A stretch of 10,415 nt of DNA from Acidobacteriota bacterium (GTDB lineage: Bacteria > Acidobacteriota > Vicinamibacteria > Vicinamibacterales > UBA2999): NCBI GenBank assembly GCA_947465645.1, contig CANIBQ010000132.1, forward strand, positions 1 to 10,415. Direction: 5' to 3'. Position numbers and translations under genes: made by a program. Below the pieces are notes generated by a model that did not search any database, was not told the origin of the DNA, and was given only the letters and a program-made list of their open reading frames with translations. The first letter of the stretch is position 1, and each line of letters opens with the position of its first letter. Positions 1 through 8,000 of this stretch are shown here, piece by piece.

Positions 1-170
1 CTCTCGCCCTGATCGAGCACCTCGCGGTCCTTGCCGCCCTCGGCACGCACCCCGCGGATCTTGCCCTGGACCTCGCTCGTCAATTCGCGGCGGCGGTCCT
101 CAAGCATCTTCTTCAGTTCGTCATAGCGGCTCGTCTTGCCAGCTGCCTTGCTTCGTGTCGTCGTCGCCAT
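1..170 (-). CDS. TraR/DksA-family zinc-finger protein, N-terminal part (runs off the window)
   Basis: Only the first 56 codons are in the window, read leftward from ATG at 170-168. After a basic, Thr/Ala/Lys-rich leader of about 14 residues comes a charged helix beginning RYDELKKMLEDRRREL, then a segment with EVQGKIRGVRAEGG and VLDQGE. From memory, this pattern matches the N-terminal coiled coil of a TraR/DksA-like subgroup common in Acidobacteriota and delta-proteobacteria, usually about 120-150 residues with a C-terminal four-cysteine zinc finger; that half lies outside the window. Members act in the secondary channel of RNA polymerase, often together with (p)ppGpp, so the Rel gene nearby fits. 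An AGGGAG-like ribosome site lies about 9 nt before the ATG. An in-frame GTG at 197-195 is a less likely start. The family call rests on the helical N-terminus only; the zinc finger is unseen. Confidence 0.62.
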   Translation of the reverse strand, partial: MATTTRSKAAGKTSRYDELKKMLEDRRRELTSEVQGKIRGVRAEGGKDREVLDQGE

Positions 171-745
171 TGCCTGCCGCTCCCTTCCGCTCGTCACCCG
201 GAGTCGGGTAACCCGTTGATGCGCCACACCATGCAATCATGATGCCTGAATGGGCTGGTGAGCTTCTGTCACCACCGGCCAAACTCCTCTGCCATCGTCT
301 CCGCACCGTCAGCGCATCGGTTTATGAATTACAACTAGCTGATTCTAAGTAGCTTAACAATTCGATACGTAATTGGAACAGGTCGTATGTGCCGATTTAG
401 ACGCCAGCTGTGGCAGGGAGGTTCTTTCCAGCCGTCGTATTCAGAGGACGAATTTTCGGCGCCTGATGTGGCTTTCTGGCCGCATCGGGAGCTGACGCGT
501 CGGTGCAACAGGCGGCAGACAGGATTTGACAAACCTCAGGATCGTAGATATTTGTGCAATGTGTCTGCTTACGGTCGCGCTGGCGAATCGTCTGTCAATG
601 ACGGAGCCTGAGCCGGAGACCCGCTTCTTGATGGCCTGGCCTGGGCCGAAGCACTGCGGCGGTTGAAGCCGATGCCTGACTGAACTAGAATGTGACGTTT
701 GTGCACGCGCCAGCGCGCCGTGCGGTAAGAGAATCAGGGGATTTC
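171..745. other. Long intergenic region between the divergent dksA-like and rpmB genes
   Basis: This 575-bp stretch holds no protein I recognise. Open frames here (for example 387-611 on + and 121-306 on -) have no recognisable motif and lack good ribosome sites. Bases about 315-385 are clearly more AT-rich than the surroundings and could contain control sequences for the leftward gene, but I could not assign a convincing promoter. The right end carries the rpmB promoter. A TTGACA hexamer at 526-531 has only a poor -10 partner (GATATT at 547-552, 15-bp spacer). I see no tRNA, rRNA fragment or terminator with a T-run. Confidence 0.6.
663..691 (+). promoter_or_regulatory. Predicted sigma-70-type promoter for rpmB-ridA
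   Basis: A -35 box TTGAAG (663-668) and a -10 box TAGAAT (686-691) are separated by exactly 17 bp. The expected transcript start near 698 gives a 5' leader of about 48 nt before rpmB. It is the best-placed promoter match upstream of rpmB. This is a by-eye consensus match and has not been tested. Confidence 0.55.
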
Positions 746-937
746 ATGGCGAAGCGGTGCGAAGTCTGCGGCAAGGGCCCACAGTTTGGCCGGACGGTAT
801 CTCACGCGCACAACGTCGGCCTGCGCCGGTTCGAGCCGAACCTGCAGGCGGTGCGTGCGCTCATCAACGGGGCGACCAAGCGCATGCGCGTCTGCACGCG
901 CTGCATTCGCAGCGGCAAGGTGACCAAGGCCGCCTGA
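746..937 (+). CDS. rpmB: 50S ribosomal protein L28 (bL28), four-cysteine form
   Basis: A 63-residue basic protein with the L28 signature: [15 protein letters not shown] at the N-terminus, a conserved [16 protein letters not shown] core and a C-terminal VCTRC segment. It is a structural component of the large ribosomal subunit. Cys5, Cys8, Cys50 and Cys53 form two CxxC pairs, marking the zinc-binding (C+) form rather than the zinc-free paralogue. The start at 746 is chosen because a purine-rich AGGGG (736-740) sits 5 nt upstream and the protein begins MAKRC as in the family; an in-frame ATG at 692 would add 18 residues unlike L28. Length is normal. It is the first gene of a short unit with ridA, 14 bp downstream. 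Clear family match. Confidence 0.96.
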   Translation: MAKRCEVCGKGPQFGRTVSHAHNVGLRRFEPNLQAVRALINGATKRMRVCTRCIRSGKVTKAA

Positions 938-951
938 CGTGGCGCGCCGAG

Positions 952-1362
952 ATGAAGAGAATACGTGAAGACGAACAACTAGGCGTGCGGCAGCAGATCA
1001 CCGCAGCGGACGCGCCGGGGGCAATCGGTCCCTACTCTCCAGCCATCAAGGCCGGGAACCTTCTGTTCCTCTCCGGACAGATCCCGCTCGACAGCGGCGG
1101 CGCCATCGTCGCCGGCGACATCACCGCCCAGACCGAGCAGGTCATGTGCAACATCGTCGCGTTGCTGCACGCGGCGGGTGGCGATTTCGGTCACGTCGTT
1201 CGCACAACGGTCTACCTCGCCGACATGAATGACTTCGCGGCCGTCAACACCGTTTACGGGCGCTTCGTCGTCGATCCGCCGCCGGCGCGATCGACCGTGC
1301 AGGTGTCGCGGCTGCCGCGCGACGCGCGCGTCGAGATCGACGTCATCGCGCGGATCGAGTGA
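952..1362 (+). CDS. ridA: RidA/YjgF/UK114-family enamine/imine deaminase
   Basis: RidA proteins are small cytosolic homotrimers that hydrolyse reactive enamine/imine intermediates, such as 2-aminoacrylate from serine/threonine dehydratases, to ketoacids and ammonia. The 136-residue product shows the family landmarks: AIGPYSPAI (Tyr28), LFLSGQIPLD (37-47), an R-S-T-V-Q-V strand with the carboxylate-binding Arg113, LP at 121-122 and VEIDVIA with Glu128. ATG at 952 lacks a clear ribosome site and gives an N-terminus about 10 residues longer than usual; an in-frame GTG at 985 would give a more typical 125 residues, so the start is uncertain. It follows rpmB by 14 bp and is probably co-transcribed. 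It converges on rel; neighbourhoods with rel, ridA and rpmB occur elsewhere, from memory. Specific substrate unknown. Confidence 0.93.
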   Translation: MKRIREDEQLGVRQQITAADAPGAIGPYSPAIKAGNLLFLSGQIPLDSGGAIVAGDITAQTEQVMCNIVALLHAAGGDFGHVVRTTVYLADMNDFAAVNTVYGRFVVDPPPARSTVQVSRLPRDARVEIDVIARIE

Positions 1363-1366
1363 TCCG

Positions 1367-1413
1367 AAGGGCAAAGGGCTACCTTTGACCTTTGACCTCT
1401 GACCTTTGCCCTT
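1367..1413. other. 11-bp inverted repeat between convergent ridA and rel
   Basis: AAGGGCAAAGG at 1367-1377 is a perfect inverted match to CCTTTGCCCTT at 1403-1413, with a 25-nt loop containing most of the heptamer array. It begins 5 bp after the ridA stop and ends 5 bp before the 3' end of rel, so an RNA stem could form at the 3' end of either transcript. There is no T-run on either strand, so it is not a classical intrinsic terminator. It may protect 3' ends, act with Rho, or have no role. Confidence 0.45.
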
Positions 1414-1417
1414 TGAC
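1383..1417. repeat. Tandem heptamer array, five units of CTTTGAC
   Basis: Five head-to-tail 7-bp units, CTTTGAC, CTTTGAC, CTCTGAC, CTTTGCC and CTTTGAC, fill the gap between the convergent genes. Units 3 and 4 each differ from the consensus by one base. The last unit abuts the TAG stop codon of rel at 1420-1418. A related inverted copy (GGGCAAAGG) lies at 1369-1377. I recall similar CTTTGAC-like runs between genes in Acidobacteriota assemblies, but could not check this. Confidence 0.8.
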
Positions 1418-3586
1418 CTAGGTACGCGCCGTCCGCTCCACTCCCAGCACCCCTTCAACACCCCTGATCGACTTGATCACCTTCTCCAGGTGTTTCATGT
1501 CTCTGATTTCGACGGTCATCTCGATACGCGCCTGCGAATCGTCGCCAGTCCGCGCCTCCATGTTGGTGATGTTGGTATTGATGTCGGAGACCTTGGCGCT
1601 GATCTCGGCGAGCATCCCCTTGCGATCCTCCACCTGCATCGTCAGGCGGACAGTGTAGGACGCCTGGTCGCTGGCCGCGCTGTCCCATTCCACGTCGATG
1701 CGGCGCTCGGGATCGAACATCAGGTTGACGACGTTCGAGCAGGTGGCCGAGTGCACCGAGACGCCCTTGCCGCGGGTGATGTAGCCGACGATCTTCTCTC
1801 CCTTGATCGGGTTGCAGCACTTGGCGCGGAACACGAGGATGTCGTCGGTACCCCGGACCTTGATCTTGTCGCCGGCGGCGCCACCCGGACGCAGCACCCG
1901 CTTGACGGCTGACACGACGGCGGAGTCGGGCGCCTTCTCCTTGAGCCCCTGCGGCACCGCCTTCTGCAGGACCGTGCGCGCCGAGATCTTGCCGTAGCCG
2001 ATGTGCGCGAGCAGTTCGTCGGCCGTCCTGGCGCCGTACTCGGTGGCAAACTTCAACAACTCGTCGCTCTCGATCACGGTCTTCGGACTGAGATCGAAGC
2101 GGCGGGCTTCCTTCTCGAAGAGGCGGCGGCCCAGCTCGATGCTGCGGGTGCGCTCCTCCCCCTGCAGCACGTGCCGGATCTTGCTGCGCGCCCGCGACGT
2201 CACCGCGAACGCCAGCCAGTCGCGGCTCGGCTTGTGCCCGGCCTGCGTGACGATCTCGACGATGTCGCCGTTCTGCAGACGGGTGCGGAGGGGAACCATG
2301 CGCCCGTTCACGCGCGCACCCGAGCACTGGTTGCCGACGTCGGTGTGAATGCTGTACGCGAAATCGACGGGCGTGGCTCCGCGCGGCAGGGAACGCACCT
2401 CGCCTTTCGGCGTAAACATGTAGACCTCGTCCGGGTAGAGGTCGATCTTGAGGTTCCTCAGGAATTCCTGCGGATCGCGGACCTCCTGCTGCACCTCGAG
2501 CAACTGCCGCATCCACTGGAAGTACCGCTCGTCGCGCTGATCGCCGACGCGCCCTTCCTTGTATTTCCAGTGAGCGGCGATTCCCTCCTCGGCGCGGCGG
2601 TGCATCTCGTCGGTCCGAATCTGCACCTCGAACGGGAACCCGCGCTCGCTGACGACCGACGTGTGCAGCGACTGGTAGCCGTTGGGGCGGGGCATGGCGA
2701 TGAAGTCCTTGATGCGCCCAGGCACCGGCGACCACGTCTGGTGGATGATGCCGAGCGCCGCATAGGAGTCCTTGACCGACTGCGTGATGACGCGCAGCGC
2801 CACGAAGTCGTAGACACGCTCGAGATCGATCTTCTGCCGCTGGAGTTTCAGATGAATGCTGTACAGACGTTTGATGCGGCCGTCGAGCTGCATCACCGGA
2901 ATCTGGGCTTCCTCGAGCTTGGCGCGGATCGTCTTCGTCAGCTCGCCGATGACCCCTTCCGCGGTCTTTCGTTGCGCTTCGACCTTGTGGCGCAGCGCCT
3001 CGTACGCCTTCGGCTCCAGGTACTTGAACGACAACTCCTCGAGCTCGTTCTTGACCTTGCTCATCCCCAGGCGGTTGGCGATGGGCGCATAGATGTCGAG
3101 TGTCTCCTGGGCGATCTTGACGCGACGCTCCTCGGGCAGGTGTCCGAGCGTGCGCATGTTGTGCAGGCGGTCGGCCAGCTTGACCAGGATGACCCGGATG
3201 TCATCGACCATCGCCAGCAGCATCTTGCGGAAGTTCTCCGCCTGGCGCTCTTCGCTTGACGAAAAGGGAATCGCCCCGATCTTGGTGACCCCCTCGACCA
3301 CGTGGGCGATCTCGGGGCCGAAGAGCTCGGCAATTCGTTCCGGGGTCGTCAGCGTGTCTTCGACCACATCGTGCAGGAGGCCCGCCGCGACCGCCACCAC
3401 GTCCAGCTTCATGTCGGCCAGGAAATCGGCGACTTCGAGGGGATGGACGAGGTACGGCTCACCGGAATGGCGGACCTGCCCCTTGTGTTCGAGGGCTGAA
3501 AAGACGTACGCCCGCCTCAGGAGCTCAAGATCCGCTTCCGGACTGTAGCTCCGCACTTTCTCGAGGAGGGTCTCGAACCGAATCAT
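1418..3586 (-). CDS. rel: Bifunctional (p)ppGpp synthetase/hydrolase (Rel/SpoT type)
   Basis: A full-length 722-residue Rel that makes and degrades the alarmone (p)ppGpp in the cytosol, at the ribosome. The hydrolase HD domain (about 25-190) looks intact: Arg39, His48, His72-Asp73, Glu76-Asp77, Asp139 and Asn143 fall at the catalytic spacing known for this family. The synthetase domain (about 230-345) has Arg240 with YSIH, Asp260, NGYQSLHT with Tyr304, and Glu320. RIKD (291-294) is the RxKD motif of bifunctional enzymes, not the ExDD of synthetase-only RelA. A TGS domain follows (about 385-446), then a helical region, a conserved cysteine/zinc-finger domain (Cys590, Cys591, His612, Cys616) and a C-terminal ACT domain (about 645-717). 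The ATG at 3586 has no strong ribosome site. It is the only RSH gene in the window. Catalytic activity is inferred from conserved residues. Confidence 0.97.
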   Translation of the reverse strand: MIRFETLLEKVRSYSPEADLELLRRAYVFSALEHKGQVRHSGEPYLVHPLEVADFLADMKLDVVAVAAGLLHDVVEDTLTTPERIAELFGPEIAHVVEGVTKIGAIPFSSSEERQAENFRKMLLAMVDDIRVILVKLADRLHNMRTLGHLPEERRVKIAQETLDIYAPIANRLGMSKVKNELEELSFKYLEPKAYEALRHKVEAQRKTAEGVIGELTKTIRAKLEEAQIPVMQLDGRIKRLYSIHLKLQRQKIDLERVYDFVALRVITQSVKDSYAALGIIHQTWSPVPGRIKDFIAMPRPNGYQSLHTSVVSERGFPFEVQIRTDEMHRRAEEGIAAHWKYKEGRVGDQRDERYFQWMRQLLEVQQEVRDPQEFLRNLKIDLYPDEVYMFTPKGEVRSLPRGATPVDFAYSIHTDVGNQCSGARVNGRMVPLRTRLQNGDIVEIVTQAGHKPSRDWLAFAVTSRARSKIRHVLQGEERTRSIELGRRLFEKEARRFDLSPKTVIESDELLKFATEYGARTADELLAHIGYGKISARTVLQKAVPQGLKEKAPDSAVVSAVKRVLRPGGAAGDKIKVRGTDDILVFRAKCCNPIKGEKIVGYITRGKGVSVHSATCSNVVNLMFDPERRIDVEWDSAASDQASYTVRLTMQVEDRKGMLAEISAKVSDINTNITNMEARTGDDSQARIEMTVEIRDMKHLEKVIKSIRGVEGVLGVERTART

Positions 3587-3639
3587 GGCGGGCGGTGTCT
3601 AACTCATTGATACGGCGGACTGTAGGGGGCGCCAGCCTC

Positions 3640-3668
3640 ATGATAGCCCGCCCTTGACTCATCGGAAA
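3640..3668 (-). promoter_or_regulatory. Possible promoter for rel
   Basis: On the minus strand, TTTCCG (3668-3663) as a weak -35 is followed after 17 bp by TATCAT (3645-3640), a 5/6 match to a -10 box. A start near 3633 would leave a leader of about 47 nt before rel. The -35 match is only 3/6, so confidence is low. It overlaps the rightward promoter at 3654-3683. Confidence 0.33.
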
Positions 3669-3683
3669 ACGGATCACTACAAT
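3654..3683 (+). promoter_or_regulatory. Predicted sigma-70-type promoter for the TPR lipoprotein gene
   Basis: TTGACT (3654-3659, 5/6 match) and TACAAT (3678-3683, 5/6 match) are separated by 18 bp. This is the best consensus promoter in the window. Transcription would start near 3690, leaving an unusually long leader of about 155 nt before the chosen start at 3845. Not tested experimentally. Confidence 0.6.
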
Positions 3684-3832
3684 GCGCCGTTCACCCTTCT
3701 GGGTTCTCGGTGCTCCGTTCGTGTTCAGGTTCATGCCGTGTCGCCACCGGCCCAAACCCCGAACTTCGCAACGTGCACACGAACCGGGAAGCGAGAAGTG
3801 AGACGAGAATGAGAAGAGTGCAAACTGCTTTC

Positions 3833-3838
3833 AGGGGG
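3833..3838 (+). promoter_or_regulatory. Ribosome binding site that fixes the lipoprotein start
   Basis: AGGGGG ends 6 nt before the ATG at 3845, which directly precedes a lipoprotein signal peptide. The in-frame ATG codons at 3710 and 3809 would add 45 or 12 residues before the signal sequence, and the sequence before them offers nothing comparable. Confidence 0.75.
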
Positions 3839-3844
3839 CTTACG

Positions 3845-4798
3845 ATGCGGAAGTTTTCGTCACGGGCGTTGAGACTCGCGGTAATCGTGGTGGCGGGGTT
3901 CGCGCTCGCCGGCTGCAGTCAGGTCAACCGCCTGCGGGCGCGGCAGGCTGTCAAGGATGCCAACCCGATGTATCAGGGTGGCGACTATGAACGAGCCGCC
4001 GAGAAGTATGAAGAGGCCCTGGTGCTGGATCCCAACCTGGGAGACATCTACTTTTTTGTCGGCAACAGCTACGACAACCTGTACAAGCCCACCCGCAAGG
4101 GTGAGCCGGCCAACGACGAGAACCTGACCAAGGCGATCGACAACTACAAGAAGGCCGCCGCGATGGAGCAGACCACCGCGCCCATCAAGAAGCTGTCCCT
4201 CGAGTATCTCGTCGCCGCCTACGGCCCCGACAAGCTCAACGACCCGGCGCAGTCCGAGCCGATCGTGCAGCAGATGATCCAGCTCGAACCGAACGAACCG
4301 GCCAACTACCACGCGCTGGCCAAGATCTACGAGGACAACGGCAACTACGAGCAGGCGGAAGTCACCTATCTGAAGGCCAAGGAAATGCGCCCGAACGACC
4401 CGACGGTCTACACCACACTCGCCGGCTTCTACAATCGCCAGGGCGAGTTTGAGAAGACCATCGCCGAGTTGAACGAACGGGTCACCAAGGAACCGAGCAA
4501 CCCGGAGGCGTATCACCTGGTCGCGTCGTTTTACTGGGAAAAGGCCTTCCGCGACTTCCGCCTGACCGACGCCGACAAGCGGCGGTACGTGCAGTCCGGG
4601 GTCGAGGCCGAAGACAAGGCGATTGGCCTCAAGAACGACTATGTCGAGGCGATCACCTACAAAGGCCTTCTCCTGCGGCTCCAGGCCACCCTTGAGCGGG
4701 ACGTCGCGCGCCAGCAGCAGCTGCTGCGGGAGGCCGAACGCCTCCAGGCGCAGGCGACCGAAATCAGCAAGAGGCAGCAGGCCGGCGCGAGCGAATAG
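3845..4798 (+). CDS. TPR-repeat lipoprotein
   Basis: A 317-residue protein with a lipoprotein signal peptide: basic start (MRKFSSR), hydrophobic segment at about 8-22 and lipobox LAGC with Cys24 as the predicted acylated residue. Ser25 after the cysteine argues against inner-membrane retention by the E. coli +2 rule, so an outer-membrane periplasmic face is plausible, though that rule may not hold here. The rest is mostly tetratricopeptide repeats; clear units lie at about 42-75 (YQGGDYERAAEKYEEAL), 152-185 (YEDNGNYEQAEVTYLKA) and 187-220 (YNRQGEFEKTIAEL). The tail (about 280-312) is a charged, Gln-rich helix that could form a coiled coil. TPR lipoproteins usually scaffold envelope complexes; the partner is unknown. 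The gene has its own promoter and terminator, so it is probably a single-gene transcript. Confidence 0.85.
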   Translation: MRKFSSRALRLAVIVVAGFALAGCSQVNRLRARQAVKDANPMYQGGDYERAAEKYEEALVLDPNLGDIYFFVGNSYDNLYKPTRKGEPANDENLTKAIDNYKKAAAMEQTTAPIKKLSLEYLVAAYGPDKLNDPAQSEPIVQQMIQLEPNEPANYHALAKIYEDNGNYEQAEVTYLKAKEMRPNDPTVYTTLAGFYNRQGEFEKTIAELNERVTKEPSNPEAYHLVASFYWEKAFRDFRLTDADKRRYVQSGVEAEDKAIGLKNDYVEAITYKGLLLRLQATLERDVARQQQLLREAERLQAQATEISKRQQAGASE

Positions 4799-4846
4799 GG
4801 CGCCTCGTCCCCGACAACTTCGTCACCATTCTTCGACACCTTCGAG

Positions 4847-4880
4847 AAGGCCGTTTCCCTGGGGGGAGACGGCCTTTTTT
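4847..4880 (+). terminator. Intrinsic terminator after the TPR lipoprotein gene
   Basis: A 13-bp stem (4847-4859 with 4864-4876, including one G-U pair) closes a 4-nt loop and leads into a run of six T (4875-4880). It lies 49 bp past the stop codon and is textbook in form. It separates the lipoprotein gene from the TonB-dependent receptor gene. Confidence 0.92.
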
Positions 4881-5059
4881 CGTTGTACAATCGGGTCTGG
4901 CTCAGGGCTCGTAAACTCGTTCACGCGATCGTTACGGCACGCTGGTACGTTTATCCCCTCGCATCGTCTTGTCAGCCTAGGTAGCACACACCGCGGCGGC
5001 GCCGTATGGTGCGCCTCACTGCTGTGTGCGGCCGATTCTCAGTTACTTGGAGTGAGTCA

Positions 5060-8000
5060 ATGAAGCGCTTGTTCAACGTTGCGGCCCGGCTCGGGAGAGC
5101 GACCGCCCTCCTGGCGCTCTGCGCCCTGTTTTCACCGGCCCTGGCGCATGCGCAGGGCGTGACCACCGGCGCCATTTCCGGTGTCGTTGCCAATGCGCAG
5201 GGCCAGCCCGTCGCGGGCGCCAGCGTCATCGCCATCCATGAGCCGTCCGGTTCGACCTACGAGGCCACCAGCCGTGCGGACGGGCGCTTCTCGATTCTCG
5301 GCATGCGCGTCGGCGGTCCCTACACCATCACGGTGAACTTCGTCGGCACCGGAACCGCCTTCGAGCCGCAGACCATCACCGACCTGGCGGTCACCCTCGG
5401 GTCGTCGACCGAGGTTCCGGTCAGCGTCCGGGCTATCTCCGTGCAGGAGACGGTCACGGTGACGGGAACGGCCGCGGATGCGGTGTTCAGCTCCGCCCGC
5501 ACTGGCGCCTCGACCGCGGTCACGCGAGTCGATATCGCCTCGCTGCCGACGATTTCCGGCAGGATTGGCGACATCACCCGTCTCACGCCGCAGTCCAATG
5601 GCGCCGGCTCGTTCGCCGGCCAGGACAATCGCCTCAACAACATGACCGTTGACGGTTCGTCGTTCAACAATTCGTTCGGTCTCGGCTCGGAACCCGGCGC
5701 CAGGACTGGCGTCGCGCCGATCTCGCTCGAATCGATCGAGCAGGTGCAGGTCAGCGTCGCGCCCTTCGATGTGCGCCAGGGGAGCTTCATCGGCGCCGCC
5801 GTCAACACCGTCACCCGGAGCGGCACGAACCGGTTCAGCGGGTCGGTCTATCACCGGATGCGCAACGAAGACTTTGTCGGCACCGAAGCCAAGGGGCTGA
5901 CGGTCAATCCGGGCACCTTCACGTTCCGCGATACCGGCTTCCTCGCGAGCGGCCCGATCGTCCGCAACAAGCTGTTCGTCTTCGGCAACTACGAGAACGA
6001 GAAAGAGAAGCGGCCGCTGCACACGTTCCGCGCCAACACCGGCGGCGAGACCGTGGCCGGCAGCGTGACGCGCGTACTCGCGGCGGATCTCAACGCGCTC
6101 AGCACGTTCCTCTCGCAGAGTCTCAAGTACACCACGGGCGGCTATGAAAACCTTCAGGACCTGACCCCGGCGAAACGCTACCTGCTGCGTACCGACTACA
6201 ACCTGAACAACGCCAACAAGGTCAGCTTCCGCTATACCCAGCTCGACTCCAGCTCAGGCAACAACCTCTCGACCTCATCCTCCGCCGGTATCGGCCGCTC
6301 CCTCAGCGCCACGGGCGGTCTGTTCTTCCAGGGGTCGACCTACCAGATTCTCGAGAACATCAAGTCGGGAATCGGCGAGTGGAACGCCGTGCTCGGCAGC
6401 AGCATGTCCAACAGCCTCATCTCGGGCTTCACGTCGAATGACGAAAGCCGTGGCGGCACGGGTGACCTGTTCCCGTTTGTCGACATCCTCGAAGGGGGCA
6501 CCGCGTACGCCTCCTTCGGCACCGAACCATTCAGCGTCCAGAATGAGCTGCGCTACAAGACGTTCCAGCTGCAGGACACCTTCTCGAAGTTCGGCAACAA
6601 GCACACGCTGACCTTTGGCGCCTCGACGCAGCGCTACAACTCGGAGAACGTGTTCTGGAGCTGCTGCCCGCAGAGCAACTACACGTACAACTCGCTGGCC
6701 GACTTCTACACCGACGCCCGCGACTTCGTCGCGAATCCGAATCGGACGACGTCCCCGGTGGCGCTGCGCCGGTTCAAGGTCCGCTATTCAAACGTGCCGG
6801 ACCTCGACAAGCCGCTGCAGCCGCTGCAGGTCTGGTACAGCGGTGGCTACGTGCAGGACGAATTCCGGCCGCGCCGCGACCTGACCATCACCGCCGGTCT
6901 GAGGGCCGACGCGTCGGTGTTCAAGAACACGGCGTATCTCAACGCCAAGGCCGACGCCCTGACCTTCCGCGATGAAACCGGCGCGGCGGTGCAGTACAAG
7001 ACCGGCGAGATGCCGGAGACGAAGATCCTCTGGTCGCCGCGTGCAGCCGCGAACTGGGATGTCGGCGGCCGCCAGCAGACGCAGGTGCGGCTCGGCACCG
7101 GCGTGTTCACCGGTCAGCCGCTCTACGTCTGGGTCTCGAATCAGCTCGGAAACACGGGCGTCCTCATCGGCGAGATCCTCGTGGACAACACCACGGCCTT
7201 CCCGTTCAACTCGAGTCCGGCTCGCTACAAGCCGACCAGCGTCACCGGCCAGGGCGCGGCCAGCTTCGAGTTGAATGTCACCGATCAGGGATTCAAGTTC
7301 CCGCAGGTGTGGCGGACCAACTTGGCTGTTGACCATCGGCTGCCTGGCGGTATCACCGGGACGGTCGAGTTCCTCTACAACAAGGACATCAACGGCACCT
7401 ACTACATCAACGCTAACCTGCCGGCGGCGCAGACGGCGTTTGCCGGAGTCGACGCCCGGCCGCGCTACACGGCCAACCGCGTCAACAACACCGCGCCGAA
7501 CGTGATCACCAGCGCGTTCGTGCTGAAGAACCAGAACATCGGCAAGTCATGGAACATCTCGACCAGCCTGTCGAAGAGCAACTTCCACGGCCTGACCGTG
7601 CGCGGCGCTTACAGCTACGGTGAGTCGAAGAACACGATCGACGCGGGTTCGACGGCGTCCTCGTCGTTCAACAACAACCAGCACACGGGCGACCCGAACA
7701 ATCCCGGTCTCGGCTACTCGGGCAGCACCCAGGGACACCGCGTCTTCGTCGCGGCCTCCTACACCAGGGAGTACTTCGGCTTCGGCGGCACGACGATTTC
7801 GACGTTCTGGGAGGCGAGGCCCTCGCAGCAGAACTTCACCTCCAGGGGCAGCTACACGTTCAACAACGACGTCAATGGTGACGGCGGTTCCACGAACGAC
7901 CTGCTCTACATCCCGCGCGACATCACGGAGATGAATTTCGCGGCGTTCACCCACACCAACGGGCGCGTGTTCTCCGCCGCCGAACAGGCCACAGCCTTCG

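Noticed and set aside
121..306. Open frame on the minus strand overlapping the dksA-like start
   Set aside because: It is in a different phase from the recognisable DksA-like protein, shows no family motif, and is Arg/Gly/Asp-rich as expected from an out-of-frame reading of GC-rich DNA.
526..552. Possible promoter TTGACA with GATATT
   Set aside because: The -35 is perfect but the spacer is only 15 bp, the -10 is weak, and the better-spaced promoter at 663-691 sits closer to rpmB.
387..611. 74-residue open frame in the 171-745 gap
   Set aside because: No recognisable motif, no clear ribosome site and a composition unlike the real genes nearby; kept only as part of the intergenic description.
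1383..1417. CRISPR array
   Set aside because: The units are 7 bp long and directly contiguous with no spacers.
2003..3259. Long open frame on the plus strand (418 codons) inside rel
   Set aside because: It lies antisense to the fully recognisable Rel protein and gives a His/Leu/Arg/Val-rich product without motifs, typical of shadow frames in GC-rich genes.
4886..4891. TACAAT as a -10 box for the TonB-dependent receptor gene
   Set aside because: The place for a -35 falls inside the preceding terminator hairpin and has no matching hexamer; I found no convincing promoter in 4881-5059.
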